Assembly: GCA_021793135.1 (NCBI GenBank)
Contig: JAJYTI010000040.1
Location: 1-13,848, forward strand
Origin: Bacteroidota bacterium
GTDB lineage: Bacteria; Bacteroidota; Bacteroidia; Flavobacteriales; Flavobacteriaceae
DNA length: 13,848 nucleotides
Direction of reading: 5' to 3'
The position numbers and the translations under genes are program-made. The notes below the pieces were generated by a model. The model saw nothing but the letters and a program-made list of their open reading frames with translations. It made no database searches and was not told the origin of the DNA. Shown here one piece after another: positions 1 through 7,900 of the stretch (the first letter of the stretch is position 1; the number at the start of each line of letters is the position of its first letter).

Positions 1-841
1 TAGTGTAATTAATTACATCTATGTTTTCGTTACCTAATTCACGAACAATTCCGTGAATACGTGAACCACGAACACCCACACAAGCACCCACAGGGTCAAT
101 TCTATCGTCATACGATTCTACTGCAACCTTTGCTTTCTCGCCTGGTATTCTCACCACATTTTTTATTGTAATAAGACCATCAAACACCTCAGGAACTTCT
201 TGTTCAAAAAGACGCTCTAAGAATTTAGGATGGGTTCGCGACATAATAATTGCCGGCTTATTACCTTTTAGCTCTACACTTTCTATTACTCCACGAACGC
301 TATCACCTACTTTAAAGAAATCTGAAGGTATTTGCCTATCTTTTGGCATAATTAATTCATTACCATCATCATCAATAAGAATCACAGCTCTACTACGAGC
401 GTGGTGTACTTCTGCAGTAACAATTTCCCCCTCTAAGTCTTTAAAATACTTATATAGGTTTACATTGTCATGCTCTTGTATCTTAGCAACTAAGTTTTGA
501 CGTAACGCTAGAATAGCTCTTCTTCCTAAATCGGACAGCTTTACTTCTTCTGATACATCTTCATCAACCTCAAAGTCTGGCTCAATTTTTCTTGCTTCGC
601 TAAGGGAAATTTCTTGGTTAGAATCTTCTACCATTCCATCCTCAACTACCACTCGGTTTCTCCAAATCTCAAGGTCACCTTTGTCTGGGTTTATAATGAT
701 ATCAAAGTTATCATCACTACCAAACTTTCTTTTTAAAGCACTTCTAAAAACATCCTCCAAGATAGCCATTAGAGTTACCCTATCTATGGATTTGTTGTCT
801 TTAAAATCTGAAAAAGATTCGATTAACGCTAAGTTTTCCAT
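1..841 (-). CDS. nusA: Transcription termination/antitermination factor NusA, N-terminal 280 residues (3' end cut by window)
   Basis: NusA binds RNA polymerase and nascent RNA and modulates pausing, termination and antitermination. The reading frame starts at the ATG at 841 and stays open for 280 codons to the left edge, so the C-terminal part is outside the window. What is visible matches the family order: an N-terminal polymerase-binding domain (about residues 1-125, starting MENLALIESF), an S1 RNA-binding domain (about 135-200), and the start of the first KH domain, with its GVRG loop at 256-259 and the preceding DRIDPVGACVG block at 246-256. It lies 8 bp after the rimP stop codon on the same strand, so it is almost certainly translated from the rimP transcript. 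A weak AGGA sits just upstream of the ATG. infB would be the expected next gene beyond the edge (known synteny, not seen here). Confidence 0.96.
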   Translation of the reverse strand, partial: MENLALIESFSDFKDNKSIDRVTLMAILEDVFRSALKRKFGSDDNFDIIINPDKGDLEIWRNRVVVEDGMVEDSNQEISLSEARKIEPDFEVDEDVSEEVKLSDLGRRAILALRQNLVAKIQEHDNVNLYKYFKDLEGEIVTAEVHHARSRAVILIDDDGNELIMPKDRQIPSDFFKVGDSVRGVIESVELKGNKPAIIMSRTHPKFLERLFEQEVPEVFDGLITIKNVVRIPGEKAKVAVESYDDRIDPVGACVGVRGSRIHGIVRELGNENIDVINYT

Positions 842-849
842 GTCCTGCT

Positions 850-1317
850 TTAGTTAAATGTTATCACCGCTTTGGCTTCTTTAATATTGTTATACTCTAA
901 TACCGTTTCTTTTTCTACGGTATGTTTTCCTTTACCTACTGGCTTCGGTTCTCTTGCTTTCCACGTTAGTGTGATTCCATCATCGCTAACTGCTTCTAGC
1001 CGCCCTTCTATCTTATCCCCTTCTACGGTTTTAACCTTTAACTTTCTACCTATATTCTTTAGGTATTGTCTAGGGTTTGTTATGGGCTCAGTTGCTCCCG
1101 CCGAAGCAACCTCTATAGAAAAATCGTATTCTTCTCTATCTATATTATGTTCGATAGCTCGACTTACATCTACGCAATCCTGCAAACTCACTCCTTCATC
1201 TCCATCGATAATTATCGTAATTTGATTTGCAGTACTGATTTTTAAATCAATTAAAAAAAGAGACGGTCTCTCTTCCAGCGCTTCGTCAAGCAACTTCTCC
1301 ACCTTATCTTGTAACAT
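850..1317 (-). CDS. rimP: Ribosome maturation factor RimP
   Basis: RimP is a cytoplasmic assembly factor for the 30S ribosomal subunit. The 155-residue product has the family's usual length and two-domain shape. The N-terminal alpha/beta domain carries the typical block GVSLQDCVDVSRAIEHNID (about residues 43-61), followed by the EVASAGATEPI segment that corresponds to the EVSSPG-type motif of other phyla. The C-terminal SH3-like domain contains GRKLKVKT and the GRLEAVSDDGITLTW strand region. The ATG at 1315-1317 is the natural start, because the protein then begins MLQDKVEKLLDEAL as in relatives. It is the first gene of the rimP-nusA unit. The leader holds a -7 promoter box and a terminator-like hairpin, listed separately, which could make expression conditional. 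Confidence 0.96.
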   Translation of the reverse strand: MLQDKVEKLLDEALEERPSLFLIDLKISTANQITIIIDGDEGVSLQDCVDVSRAIEHNIDREEYDFSIEVASAGATEPITNPRQYLKNIGRKLKVKTVEGDKIEGRLEAVSDDGITLTWKAREPKPVGKGKHTVEKETVLEYNNIKEAKAVITFN

Positions 1318-1344
1318 CTTAGGCGCTTTTTAATAGTTAGTACC

Positions 1345-1378
1345 AAAAAAAGAGAGGGACTTTAGCCGCCCCCCTCCT
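1345..1378 (-). terminator. Terminator-like hairpin in the rimP-nusA leader
   Basis: On the minus strand GAGGG (1376-1372) pairs with CCCTC (1358-1354), extendable by one G-T pair. The loop of 13 nt is C/G-rich, and seven U residues (1351-1345) follow almost at once. It lies between the likely rimP promoter (box 1401-1408) and the rimP ATG, so it is in the leader and not at an operon end. The 5' arm sits in an AGGAGGGGGG tract. A premature terminator or attenuator is the natural reading. The stem is short, so a fortuitous hairpin is possible. Confidence 0.5.
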
Positions 1379-1400
1379 GATATATTGAATAATCTGATTG

Positions 1401-1408
1401 CAAATATA
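1401..1408 (-). promoter_or_regulatory. Putative promoter -7 box for rimP-nusA
   Basis: The minus strand reads TATATTTG, a full match to the Bacteroidota housekeeping -7 consensus TAnnTTTG. At the expected -33 position (1428-1431) there is only TTTT. Transcription would start near 1396, giving a leader of roughly 80 nt that contains the hairpin at 1345-1378. Confidence 0.6.
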
Positions 1409-1541
1409 AGACTATTTTTCTAATTTTAAAATAAGCAAGAGTATTAAATTATTTGAAAGTACTTATTTACCAATAAATTAAATCTATTTTAACGTGGATT
1501 TACTCATCAATAATTAAAAAACAGTTACTAATAAATTGCAT

Positions 1542-1997
1542 TTATAGTATTTCTGCTACTTGCTGATTTACCCATTCTAGAAAACGCTCATCTTCCTCAT
1601 CAAAAGCATCAACCGTATGTGAATCAATATCGATTTGACCTAAATTGACTCCATTTTTAAATAATGGAATAACCACTTCCGACTTCACATCTATACTACA
1701 AGAGATATAGTTATCCTGTGCATTTACATCTGGAACAACAAAATTATTATTTGAAACAGCCACTTGACCACAAATCCCCTTACCAAAAGGTATCTCTACA
1801 TGATCTGTAGGCTCTCCAGCAAAGGCACGCAAATGGAGTGTCTTTGTATTGTGGTTTGCAAAATAAAAACCTACCCAATCATAGTAAGTAACTTTATTTT
1901 GTAAATATTCACAGACCGATGTTAATCGTGCGTCAATAGAAATGGAATCATTAGACAAAATATGTCCAACCTCAGCTTTTAACTCTTCTAATTGCAT
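1542..1997 (-). CDS. GAF-domain protein, free methionine-(R)-sulfoxide reductase type (fRMsr/MsrC-like)
   Basis: This 151-residue protein is a single GAF domain, the length of the fRMsr family (E. coli MsrC/YebR), which reduces free methionine-R-sulfoxide in the cytoplasm. Matching blocks are YYDWVGFYF (38-46), EIPFGKGICGQVA (68-80), PDVNAQDNYISC (89-100), KSEVVIPLF (105-113) and GQIDIDSHTVDAFDEEDE (120-137). The family uses up to three active-site cysteines. Here the two equivalent to E. coli Cys94 and Cys118 are present (C76 and C100), while the position of Cys84 is H66 or its neighbour. Activity is therefore plausible but not certain, and a ligand-binding GAF protein is the alternative. 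It has its own -7 promoter box 23 bp upstream, so it is probably monocistronic. No convincing hairpin terminator was seen after the stop codon. Confidence 0.82.
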   Translation of the reverse strand: MQLEELKAEVGHILSNDSISIDARLTSVCEYLQNKVTYYDWVGFYFANHNTKTLHLRAFAGEPTDHVEIPFGKGICGQVAVSNNNFVVPDVNAQDNYISCSIDVKSEVVIPLFKNGVNLGQIDIDSHTVDAFDEEDERFLEWVNQQVAEIL

Positions 1998-2020
1998 TTT
2001 ATAATTTTTATATCTTCCAC

Positions 2021-2028
2021 CAAATTTA
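2021..2028 (-). promoter_or_regulatory. Putative promoter -7 box for the GAF-domain gene
   Basis: The minus strand reads TAAATTTG, matching TAnnTTTG, and lies 23 bp before the ATG at 1997. Transcription would begin near 2016, leaving a leader of only about 20 nt. No good -33 TTTG is visible at the usual spacing. Confidence 0.5.
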
Positions 2029-2094
2029 AATGTAAAAATAGATTTGGAATTATATTTGACACTTAATTAACCAATAAACCAATCTGCAACAAGA

Positions 2095-3378
2095 TTATAC
2101 TGTAACTCGATTTTTATTTTCTAGATAACGATGATAGCTATAAACATTGTATGGCAGCAATATTTTTGAAAAAGTATTGGCCACCAAACTTGCTATTAAT
2201 ATAGGGACAAACAGATCAAACCCATTAGGTAATAAATTGCACACCAAAAGCAATGTAGTAAGCGGAGCATAAATAGACGCCGATAATGTAGCTGCTGCAC
2301 CAACCAACGCGAAGTTCAGCATACTTAATTCCATTGTAAAAAACTGATTACAAACCGTAGCAAACAACAATCCCAAAAATGCTCCCGCCACAATACTAGG
2401 CGCAAAAACCCCTCCATCGCCCCCTGCACCTAAAGTCAATGACGCAGCAAGAGGTTTTAGCAATGCCAACAACAATAAACTTAAAAGCGAAAATACCTGT
2501 ACAGTAGAAGCGTCTTGAATAACCTCATACATTCCTTGATAGCTATCTCCATATAAAACTGGAAAGAAAAACAACATGACCCCTACAGTAAGCGCACCAA
2601 GATTTACTCGAATAAAATTATTCGTGATTTTATTAAAGAGAAACTTCATTCGAGTGACTAATAAAGTAAAATATACCGACAATGCACCCCCAAACAAACT
2701 TAACAGAATAAAAAATGGCATTGCATACCACTTCCATCCTTCTACTATAAAAGGAAGTATTCTAGTATTATCAAAAAAATAAACAAATACTCCACTGATT
2801 AAAGCAGAAAGTCCACAGCTATACAAAAGCGTACCTCGCACTTTTCTAGCTATAACTTCCATAGCAAAGAAAAAACCTGCTAAAGGACTTGCAAATAAAA
2901 TAGCTACACCAGCAGTTACTCCCGCACATATCAACTCTCTTTTATATCGTCTTGCAGAAAATTCTTTTTCGTATACTTGATTTCCAATAGCCGCAGTATA
3001 GACAACGGTAGAAACTTCTATGCCAGTAGAACCTCCAAACGCTACAGTTAAAAATCCATTTATATAATGCGATGGGATTTTAAAAAATGGAAGATGATCC
3101 TTTCTATCATCTAGCGTTTTATACACTTCAGTTATCCCTTTATTCTTTCTATTAAAAAAAACATATTTCCTCAAGAAATAAATTGCAGTAATCCCAATAG
3201 TTGGAAGGAAAATAAAAAGATAATTAAAGTTTACTTTAGTAAACCTTAAAATATAATGCTCAACATATTCCGTAATATGTTTTAGTGAGAATGCCATAAG
3301 CACGCTAAGCACCGAAACAATCGATACAGTGATGCCAAGCTTTAAATAGTTTTGTCTTTTTATTTTTTGTCTTTGCAC
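2095..3378 (-). CDS. CLC-family chloride channel/transporter (voltage-gated ClC type)
   Basis: This inner-membrane protein of 427 residues is strongly hydrophobic and has the layout of CLC anion channels and H+/Cl- exchangers. Aligning by hand to the E. coli family member, the four hallmark regions are: NKGITE (79-84) in place of GSGIPE; GGSTGIEVSTV (115-125) in place of the GREGP region, with the gating glutamate kept as E121; FASPLAGFFFAMEV (162-175), where the internal proton-glutamate position is V175; and GGVFAP (322-327), which is canonical. There is no C-terminal CBS domain. The start is a GTG (3376-3378) chosen because AAGGAG lies directly upstream, the only good Shine-Dalgarno in the window, and a promoter box precedes it. 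The altered motifs leave it open whether it is an exchanger or a passive channel, and which anion it prefers. Confidence 0.9.
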   Translation of the reverse strand: MQRQKIKRQNYLKLGITVSIVSVLSVLMAFSLKHITEYVEHYILRFTKVNFNYLFIFLPTIGITAIYFLRKYVFFNRKNKGITEVYKTLDDRKDHLPFFKIPSHYINGFLTVAFGGSTGIEVSTVVYTAAIGNQVYEKEFSARRYKRELICAGVTAGVAILFASPLAGFFFAMEVIARKVRGTLLYSCGLSALISGVFVYFFDNTRILPFIVEGWKWYAMPFFILLSLFGGALSVYFTLLVTRMKFLFNKITNNFIRVNLGALTVGVMLFFFPVLYGDSYQGMYEVIQDASTVQVFSLLSLLLLALLKPLAASLTLGAGGDGGVFAPSIVAGAFLGLLFATVCNQFFTMELSMLNFALVGAAATLSASIYAPLTTLLLVCNLLPNGFDLFVPILIASLVANTFSKILLPYNVYSYHRYLENKNRVTV

Positions 3379-3406
3379 AGCTCCTTAAAATCTTTAATAG
3401 GAAACA

Positions 3407-3414
3407 CAAAGGTA
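3407..3414 (-). promoter_or_regulatory. Putative promoter -7 box for the CLC gene
   Basis: The minus strand reads TACCTTTG, matching TAnnTTTG. It lies 28 bp before the GTG start at 3378 and upstream of the AAGGAG ribosome-binding site, so the order promoter, RBS, start is consistent and supports the GTG choice. Confidence 0.5.
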
Positions 3415-3536
3415 ATTGATAGCTTATAAGAAGAAAAAAACTTTCTACTTATCTTGTATAAAATACAATTTCACTTCAGCAAACCGAATATATAAATTAA
3501 CTCTACTAAGCCGAAAAGATTACCATGATTGGAAAA

Positions 3537-3556
3537 AGTATTTTAGAACAAATACT
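3537..3556. repeat. Inverted repeat in the divergent CLC/usp promoter region
   Basis: AGTATTT (3537-3543) and AAATACT (3550-3556) are perfect inverted arms around a 6-nt centre TAGAAC. The flanking A run (from 3533) and T run (to 3562) extend the pairing after a one-base bulge. Both neighbouring genes start away from this site, so it cannot be a simple gene-end terminator. An operator-like site for usp is possible; AT-rich chance symmetry is the alternative. Confidence 0.35.
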
Positions 3557-3570
3557 CTTTTTCAGCTATT

Positions 3571-3578
3571 AAAATTTG
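3571..3578 (+). promoter_or_regulatory. Weak candidate -7 box for the universal stress protein gene
   Basis: AAAATTTG preceded by TT resembles TAnnTTTG with the TA shifted by one base. It lies 45 bp before the ATG at 3623 and just after the inverted repeat. The match is imperfect and no -33 box is clear. Confidence 0.25.
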
Positions 3579-3622
3579 TATTTTTATAGGAAGATAAATA
3601 ACTAAACAAACTCAATACATAT

Positions 3623-4459
3623 ATGACAAAACGCATTTTAATTCCGACAGATTTTTCTAAACAAGCACAAGCAGCATTATTAACTGCAGTAAAGCTAGCA
3701 AAGAAGTTAAATGCAGAACTATTTATTTTACATTCGGTCGATATTTACGATGGACTTATTCCAAGATCTTACAATCCCGAAGATCCTGACTCACGAGAAA
3801 AAATTATGATTGATCGTGCCGAAGAGTTAATAAAAGAACATATAGCATCGGAAGGCATTCAAGATCTTAATCCTACTTCCATAATCGGCAAAAATGACAT
3901 TTTGCAAGATATACTTGACGCTTGTAAAACACACCGCATAGATTTTATTGTAATGGGATCTAGTGGCGCAAGTGGACTTGAGGAAATGTTTATAGGAAGC
4001 AACACCGAACGCGTAGTACGCTATTCAAAAGTTCCTGTAATAGTAATAAAAGACAAGCCGATAGATTTAGATCAAAAAAGTCACTTTGTCTTCGCCTCTA
4101 GCCTTAAAAAGAAGGATAAATCGGCATTAGAGAAAGCTAAAAAAGTAGCGGAACTATTAGAAACAAATCTAGAATTACTATACATCAACACCCAAACAAA
4201 TTTTAAAACCACAAAAGACATCTTTGAAATGATTTCAAACTTCTTAACCAAGGAAGAACGTCCAAGCATCAAAGTAGTAGTTCACAATGGAAATAGTATA
4301 GAAGAAGGAATCATAGATTATATGCAGGAACACGAAGAAGTTTTCTACGGAATAGGAACCAATGGAAGAAAAGGACTGGCAAGATTATTTAATGATAGTA
4401 TAGCAGAACGATTAGTAAATCGAGCACCAAGCTCTATTATTTGCTTTAATATTGACTAA
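3623..4459 (+). CDS. Tandem-domain universal stress protein (UspA family)
   Basis: This is a cytoplasmic stress-response protein of 278 residues with two Usp alpha/beta folds in tandem. Domain 1 (about 1-143) begins KRILIPTDFS, with the nucleotide-contacting D10, and has the ATP-binding pattern G-2x-G-9x-G(S/T) intact: GSSG at 112-115 and GS at 125-126. Domain 2 (about 152-278) keeps the fold and GTNG at 245-248, but the final glycine is replaced by D258-S259, so nucleotide binding there is probably reduced. This is the normal size for a Usp pair in this phylum. It is monocistronic: its own upstream region is on the left and a strong terminator lies immediately downstream. The physiological trigger cannot be inferred from the sequence. 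Confidence 0.92.
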   Translation: MTKRILIPTDFSKQAQAALLTAVKLAKKLNAELFILHSVDIYDGLIPRSYNPEDPDSREKIMIDRAEELIKEHIASEGIQDLNPTSIIGKNDILQDILDACKTHRIDFIVMGSSGASGLEEMFIGSNTERVVRYSKVPVIVIKDKPIDLDQKSHFVFASSLKKKDKSALEKAKKVAELLETNLELLYINTQTNFKTTKDIFEMISNFLTKEERPSIKVVVHNGNSIEEGIIDYMQEHEEVFYGIGTNGRKGLARLFNDSIAERLVNRAPSSIICFNID

Positions 4460-4474
4460 CATCATATCAAAAAC

Positions 4475-4514
4475 AAAAAACCCTAAATCTTAGATTAAGA
4501 TTTAGGGTTTTTTT
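4475..4514. terminator. Bidirectional intrinsic terminator shared by the usp gene and tRNA-Gln
   Basis: A perfect 18-bp stem (4475-4492 with 4496-4513) closes on a 3-nt loop, with the G/C-rich core ACCCTA/TAGGGT. A T run follows on the plus strand (4508-4514) and, because the left arm starts with six A, on the minus strand too. It lies 15 bp after the usp stop codon and 3 bp beyond the tRNA 3' end, so it serves both converging transcripts. Confidence 0.93.
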
Positions 4515-4516
4515 AG

Positions 4517-4589
4517 TTGGCCCACTAGGTCTCGAACCTAGACTCTTCTGAACCAAAATCAGACGTGTTGCCAGTTACACCATGGGCCA
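4517..4589 (-). tRNA. tRNA-Gln (anticodon UUG)
   Basis: A full cloverleaf of 73 nt can be drawn on the minus strand. The acceptor TGGCCCA pairs with TGGGCCA (4589-4583 with 4524-4518). The D arm is GTG...CAC. The anticodon stem is TCTGA/TCAGA around the loop TTTTGGT, giving anticodon TTG at 4556-4554, which reads CAA/CAG glutamine codons. The T stem is CTAGG/CCTAG with loop TTCGAGA. The U1-A72 pair typical of tRNA-Gln is present. The discriminator base is A (4517), and the terminal CCA is not encoded, so it must be added enzymatically. Confidence 0.95.
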
Positions 4590-4904
4590 GTCCTTGTTTT
4601 GAACTGCTAATTAACCATATTGGTCGGTCAATTCGGAGGCAAATATACAACGACTTTTTATATCTCCAAACTTTTGTAAAGAAAATTTTTACTTAACAAA
4701 TTAGTTTCCTCAGCAATACACTGCGCTAAGGCTACATTAATTATTGAAATACAATAAATTAAGCAAGAAAAAATCAAATTATAAAAACAACGGAAAACAA
4801 TGAAATATTTTATTCTTAATAAATAATAAATGGAGATATCTATATATAGTTCTATCACTATAAAATATTATTCTTAAATTCGCTACTTGAATTAAACAAG
4901 ACTT
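4590..4904. other. Intergenic region between tRNA-Gln and the GT117 gene
   Basis: This AT-rich stretch holds the tRNA-Gln promoter at its left end. At its right end is a weak candidate promoter for the downstream gene: TAAATTCG at 4875-4882, one mismatch from TAnnTTTG, 22 bp before the ATG at 4905. The 66-codon minus-strand frame at 4658-4858 overlaps the tRNA promoter, is low in complexity, and is not considered a gene. I see nothing else here. Confidence 0.6.
4640..4670 (-). promoter_or_regulatory. Promoter of tRNA-Gln (-33 and -7 boxes)
   Basis: On the minus strand TTTG (4670-4667) is separated by exactly 19 bp from TATATTTG (4647-4640). Both boxes and the spacing match the Bacteroidota housekeeping promoter, making this the clearest promoter in the window. 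Transcription should start near 4635, about 45 nt before the mature tRNA, leaving a 5' leader to be removed by RNase P. Confidence 0.82.
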
Positions 4905-7900
4905 ATGAAGGCTTTTAATTTTAAAAAATGGAATCTTATTACCGGATGGATAATCTTCGGTATATCCTTACTAACCTATTGGCTTACTGTGGAGCCAACT
5001 GCGAGTTTCTGGGATCCAGGGGAGTTTATTACCACATCTAGTAATTTAGAAATTGGTCACCCACCAGGAGCACCTTTATTTCAGTTAATAGGAGCAGTAT
5101 TTTCTATATTCGCCTTAAAAAGCACTCAAATTGCTTTAATGGTTAACCTTACCTCGGTGTTCTCTAGTGCATTTACTATTGCCTTCATGTATTGGTCATT
5201 ATCCATTTTATTAGAGAACATTCTTGTACGCCAACAAAAAGACACTACCTATAATAGAATTGCTGTAATTGGCGCATCTGCAATTGGTGCACTTAGCTTT
5301 ACATACACCGATAGCTTCTGGTTCAACGCAGTGGAAGCCGAGGTATACGCCATGTCTAGCTTATTTATTTCGATACTTTTATATGCAGGATTACGATGGG
5401 AACGTGAAATGTTTACCGCACACGGCCATCGCTGGTTTTTGCTTATTTCATTTTTAGTAGGGCTTTCTTTTGGTGTACACTTTATGAGCCTCCTAACTAT
5501 TCCTGCTATAGGAATGATTTACTTCTTTAAGCACACACAAAAAGTAACTTGGGTTAATTTTATCGTTGCTAATATAGTTACTGCAGCAATTTTACTTTTC
5601 GTATTCCTATTCTTATTGCCACAAACCATGACATTCTTTGGTAGTGCAGAGATCTTCTTTACAAATAGTTTAGGAATGCCATTTAACTCTGGTACTATTA
5701 TAGCTGCACTAATATTGATTGCTGCATTTTATTTTGGATTGCGATATACTCGACAAAAATCATATGTTCATTTAAACACTATGCTTTTAGGAGTGTTATT
5801 TATTTTCTTAGGATTCTCCAGTTGGATCATGTTACCAATTAGAGCAAATGCAGGAACAGTAATTAACGAAAATGACCCTAACAACGCTAGAGAACTATTA
5901 GCTTACTATAACCGTGAACAATATCCAGAAACAAAATTATTATACGGACCTCACTTTACCGAAAAATACGTTGGGTTAGACCCTGTAACTCCTTACGTTG
6001 ATGGTAAACCTAATTATGAAAAAGATGAAGTAAACAAAAAGTACATCATCGTTAACGACTGGAAGAAGTCCGACCAAAATACAGAAGATTCTCAGAAAGG
6101 TTTTCTACCTAGAATGTGGAATTCAGACAAGGCAGTCAATTATCTTATGTTCACTGGTGGATTGGACTTCAAACTTCGCCCAGAATACCTTGGTGAACCC
6201 GAACTTGCCGAACTAGTAAAACAACTTCGATCTGATCATTTATTAGGCGAACTCTCTCCAGAGGCATATGACAAAATATTTAAAGATTATGGAGAATATT
6301 TACAAATAGAGAAGCCTAGTTTTGCACAGAACATGAAATATATGTTCGACTACCAATTTGGATACATGTATATGCGTTATCTAATGTGGAATTTTACGGG
6401 TCGACAAAATGACATTCAAGGGCGCCTAACCAACACGAACGGAAATTGGATAAGCGGAATTGATTTTATCGATTCATGGCGATTAGGATCACAAGAATAT
6501 TTGCCTACAGATTTAAAAGAAAATAAAGGTAGAAACACCTATTTCTTCCTTCCATTAATACTGGGAATTATAGGTGCTATATACCACAGTGCTAGAAACC
6601 CTAGAAGCTTTTGGGTATTATTAGCATTATTCCTCTACACTGGTATTGCATTAAAAATATATTTAAATGAGAGTCCTTTTGAGCCTAGAGAACGTGATTA
6701 CGCCTTGGTAGGGTCTTTCTATGTATATGCCATGTGGATAGGATTTGGAGTATACTCACTTTACCACTTTGCTATGCGATATATTTCTCCAAAAATAGCT
6801 ATTCCTGCTGTTAGTTTGGTTTGCTTATTAGCTTCACCCATATTATTAGCATCACAAAACTGGGATGATCACGATAGATCTAATAAGTATACTGCTACTG
6901 CAATGGCAAAACAATATCTAGATTCTTGTAAAGAACAAGGTATCATTTTCACTATTGGAGACAACGACACCTTCCCATTATGGTATGCACAAGGTGTAGA
7001 AGGATACAGACAAGATGTGCGCGTAGTAAACACTAGTTTATTCCAAACCGACTGGTATATCGATGATATGAAAAAGAAAGCTTACGACAGTGAGCCTATT
7101 CCTTCACAATTTGAACACCATCAATATGTAGATGGAACCCGAGATTTTATCATTTATCAGCAAACAAGAATAGACACTTTAGATATAAAACAATTTATGA
7201 ATTTTATATCTGAAGAATCAGATCGTGCAAAAATAGAATATCAAAAAGGAAAGAAAATAAACTTTTTCCCTGCCAAAACGATTCGTATTCCTGTTAACAA
7301 GGAAAATGTATTAAAAAGTGGTATTGTAAGCGAAGAAGATGCGCATTTAATAGAACCTTATATCTATTTAAACATCACATCTAATGTTATTTACAAAGGA
7401 CATATTTTAATGCTTGACCTTCTTGCTAATAACGATTGGGAACGCCCTATCCACTTTAGTGGTGGTAGTTCTGATGATAAGGATTACTTATGGTTAAAAG
7501 ATTATTTACAATTAGACGGATTGACCTACACTCTGGTACCTATAAAAACTAAAATAGACCAGAACAATCCATTCGACATGGGACGTATCCATTGGCCTTC
7601 CATGTATGAAAATGTAATGAACTGGGAATGGGGAAATATAGGAACAGATAAAATTTATCATGATCCAGAAACCCGTAGAAATGGAATTACCTATCGTTTA
7701 AACCTAATTCGATTAGCAGAAACTTTATATCATAATAAGGAGTATGAAAAAACAGAAGAGATTCTAGATTTAGCTATGGAAAAAACTCCGATAGATAAAA
7801 TTGGATTTATCTCTACCATTGAACCATACATTCAATTCTACTATTTAGTAGATGCCGATGATAAAGCAAGAGATTTGTATAAACAAACGAGTAAATATTA

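Noticed and set aside
872..1225. 117-codon plus-strand frame opposite rimP
   Set aside because: It lies wholly within the confidently identified rimP gene on the other strand, and its Ser/Leu-rich composition is typical of an antisense shadow.
2051..2058. TATATTTG on the plus strand, a possible antisense promoter into the CLC gene
   Set aside because: It matches the -7 consensus, but there is no -33 box and no plus-strand gene follows; chance matches are expected in AT-rich DNA.
2095..3378. Apparent loss of the CLC gating glutamate
   Set aside because: A first alignment of GSTGI to GREGP put threonine there, but shifting by three residues aligns GIEVSTV with GREGPTV and keeps all spacings, so E121 is the gating glutamate.
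4658..4858. 66-codon minus-strand reading frame upstream of tRNA-Gln
   Set aside because: It covers the tRNA-Gln promoter, is rich in I/Y/L/F as expected from random AT-rich DNA, and resembles no known family.
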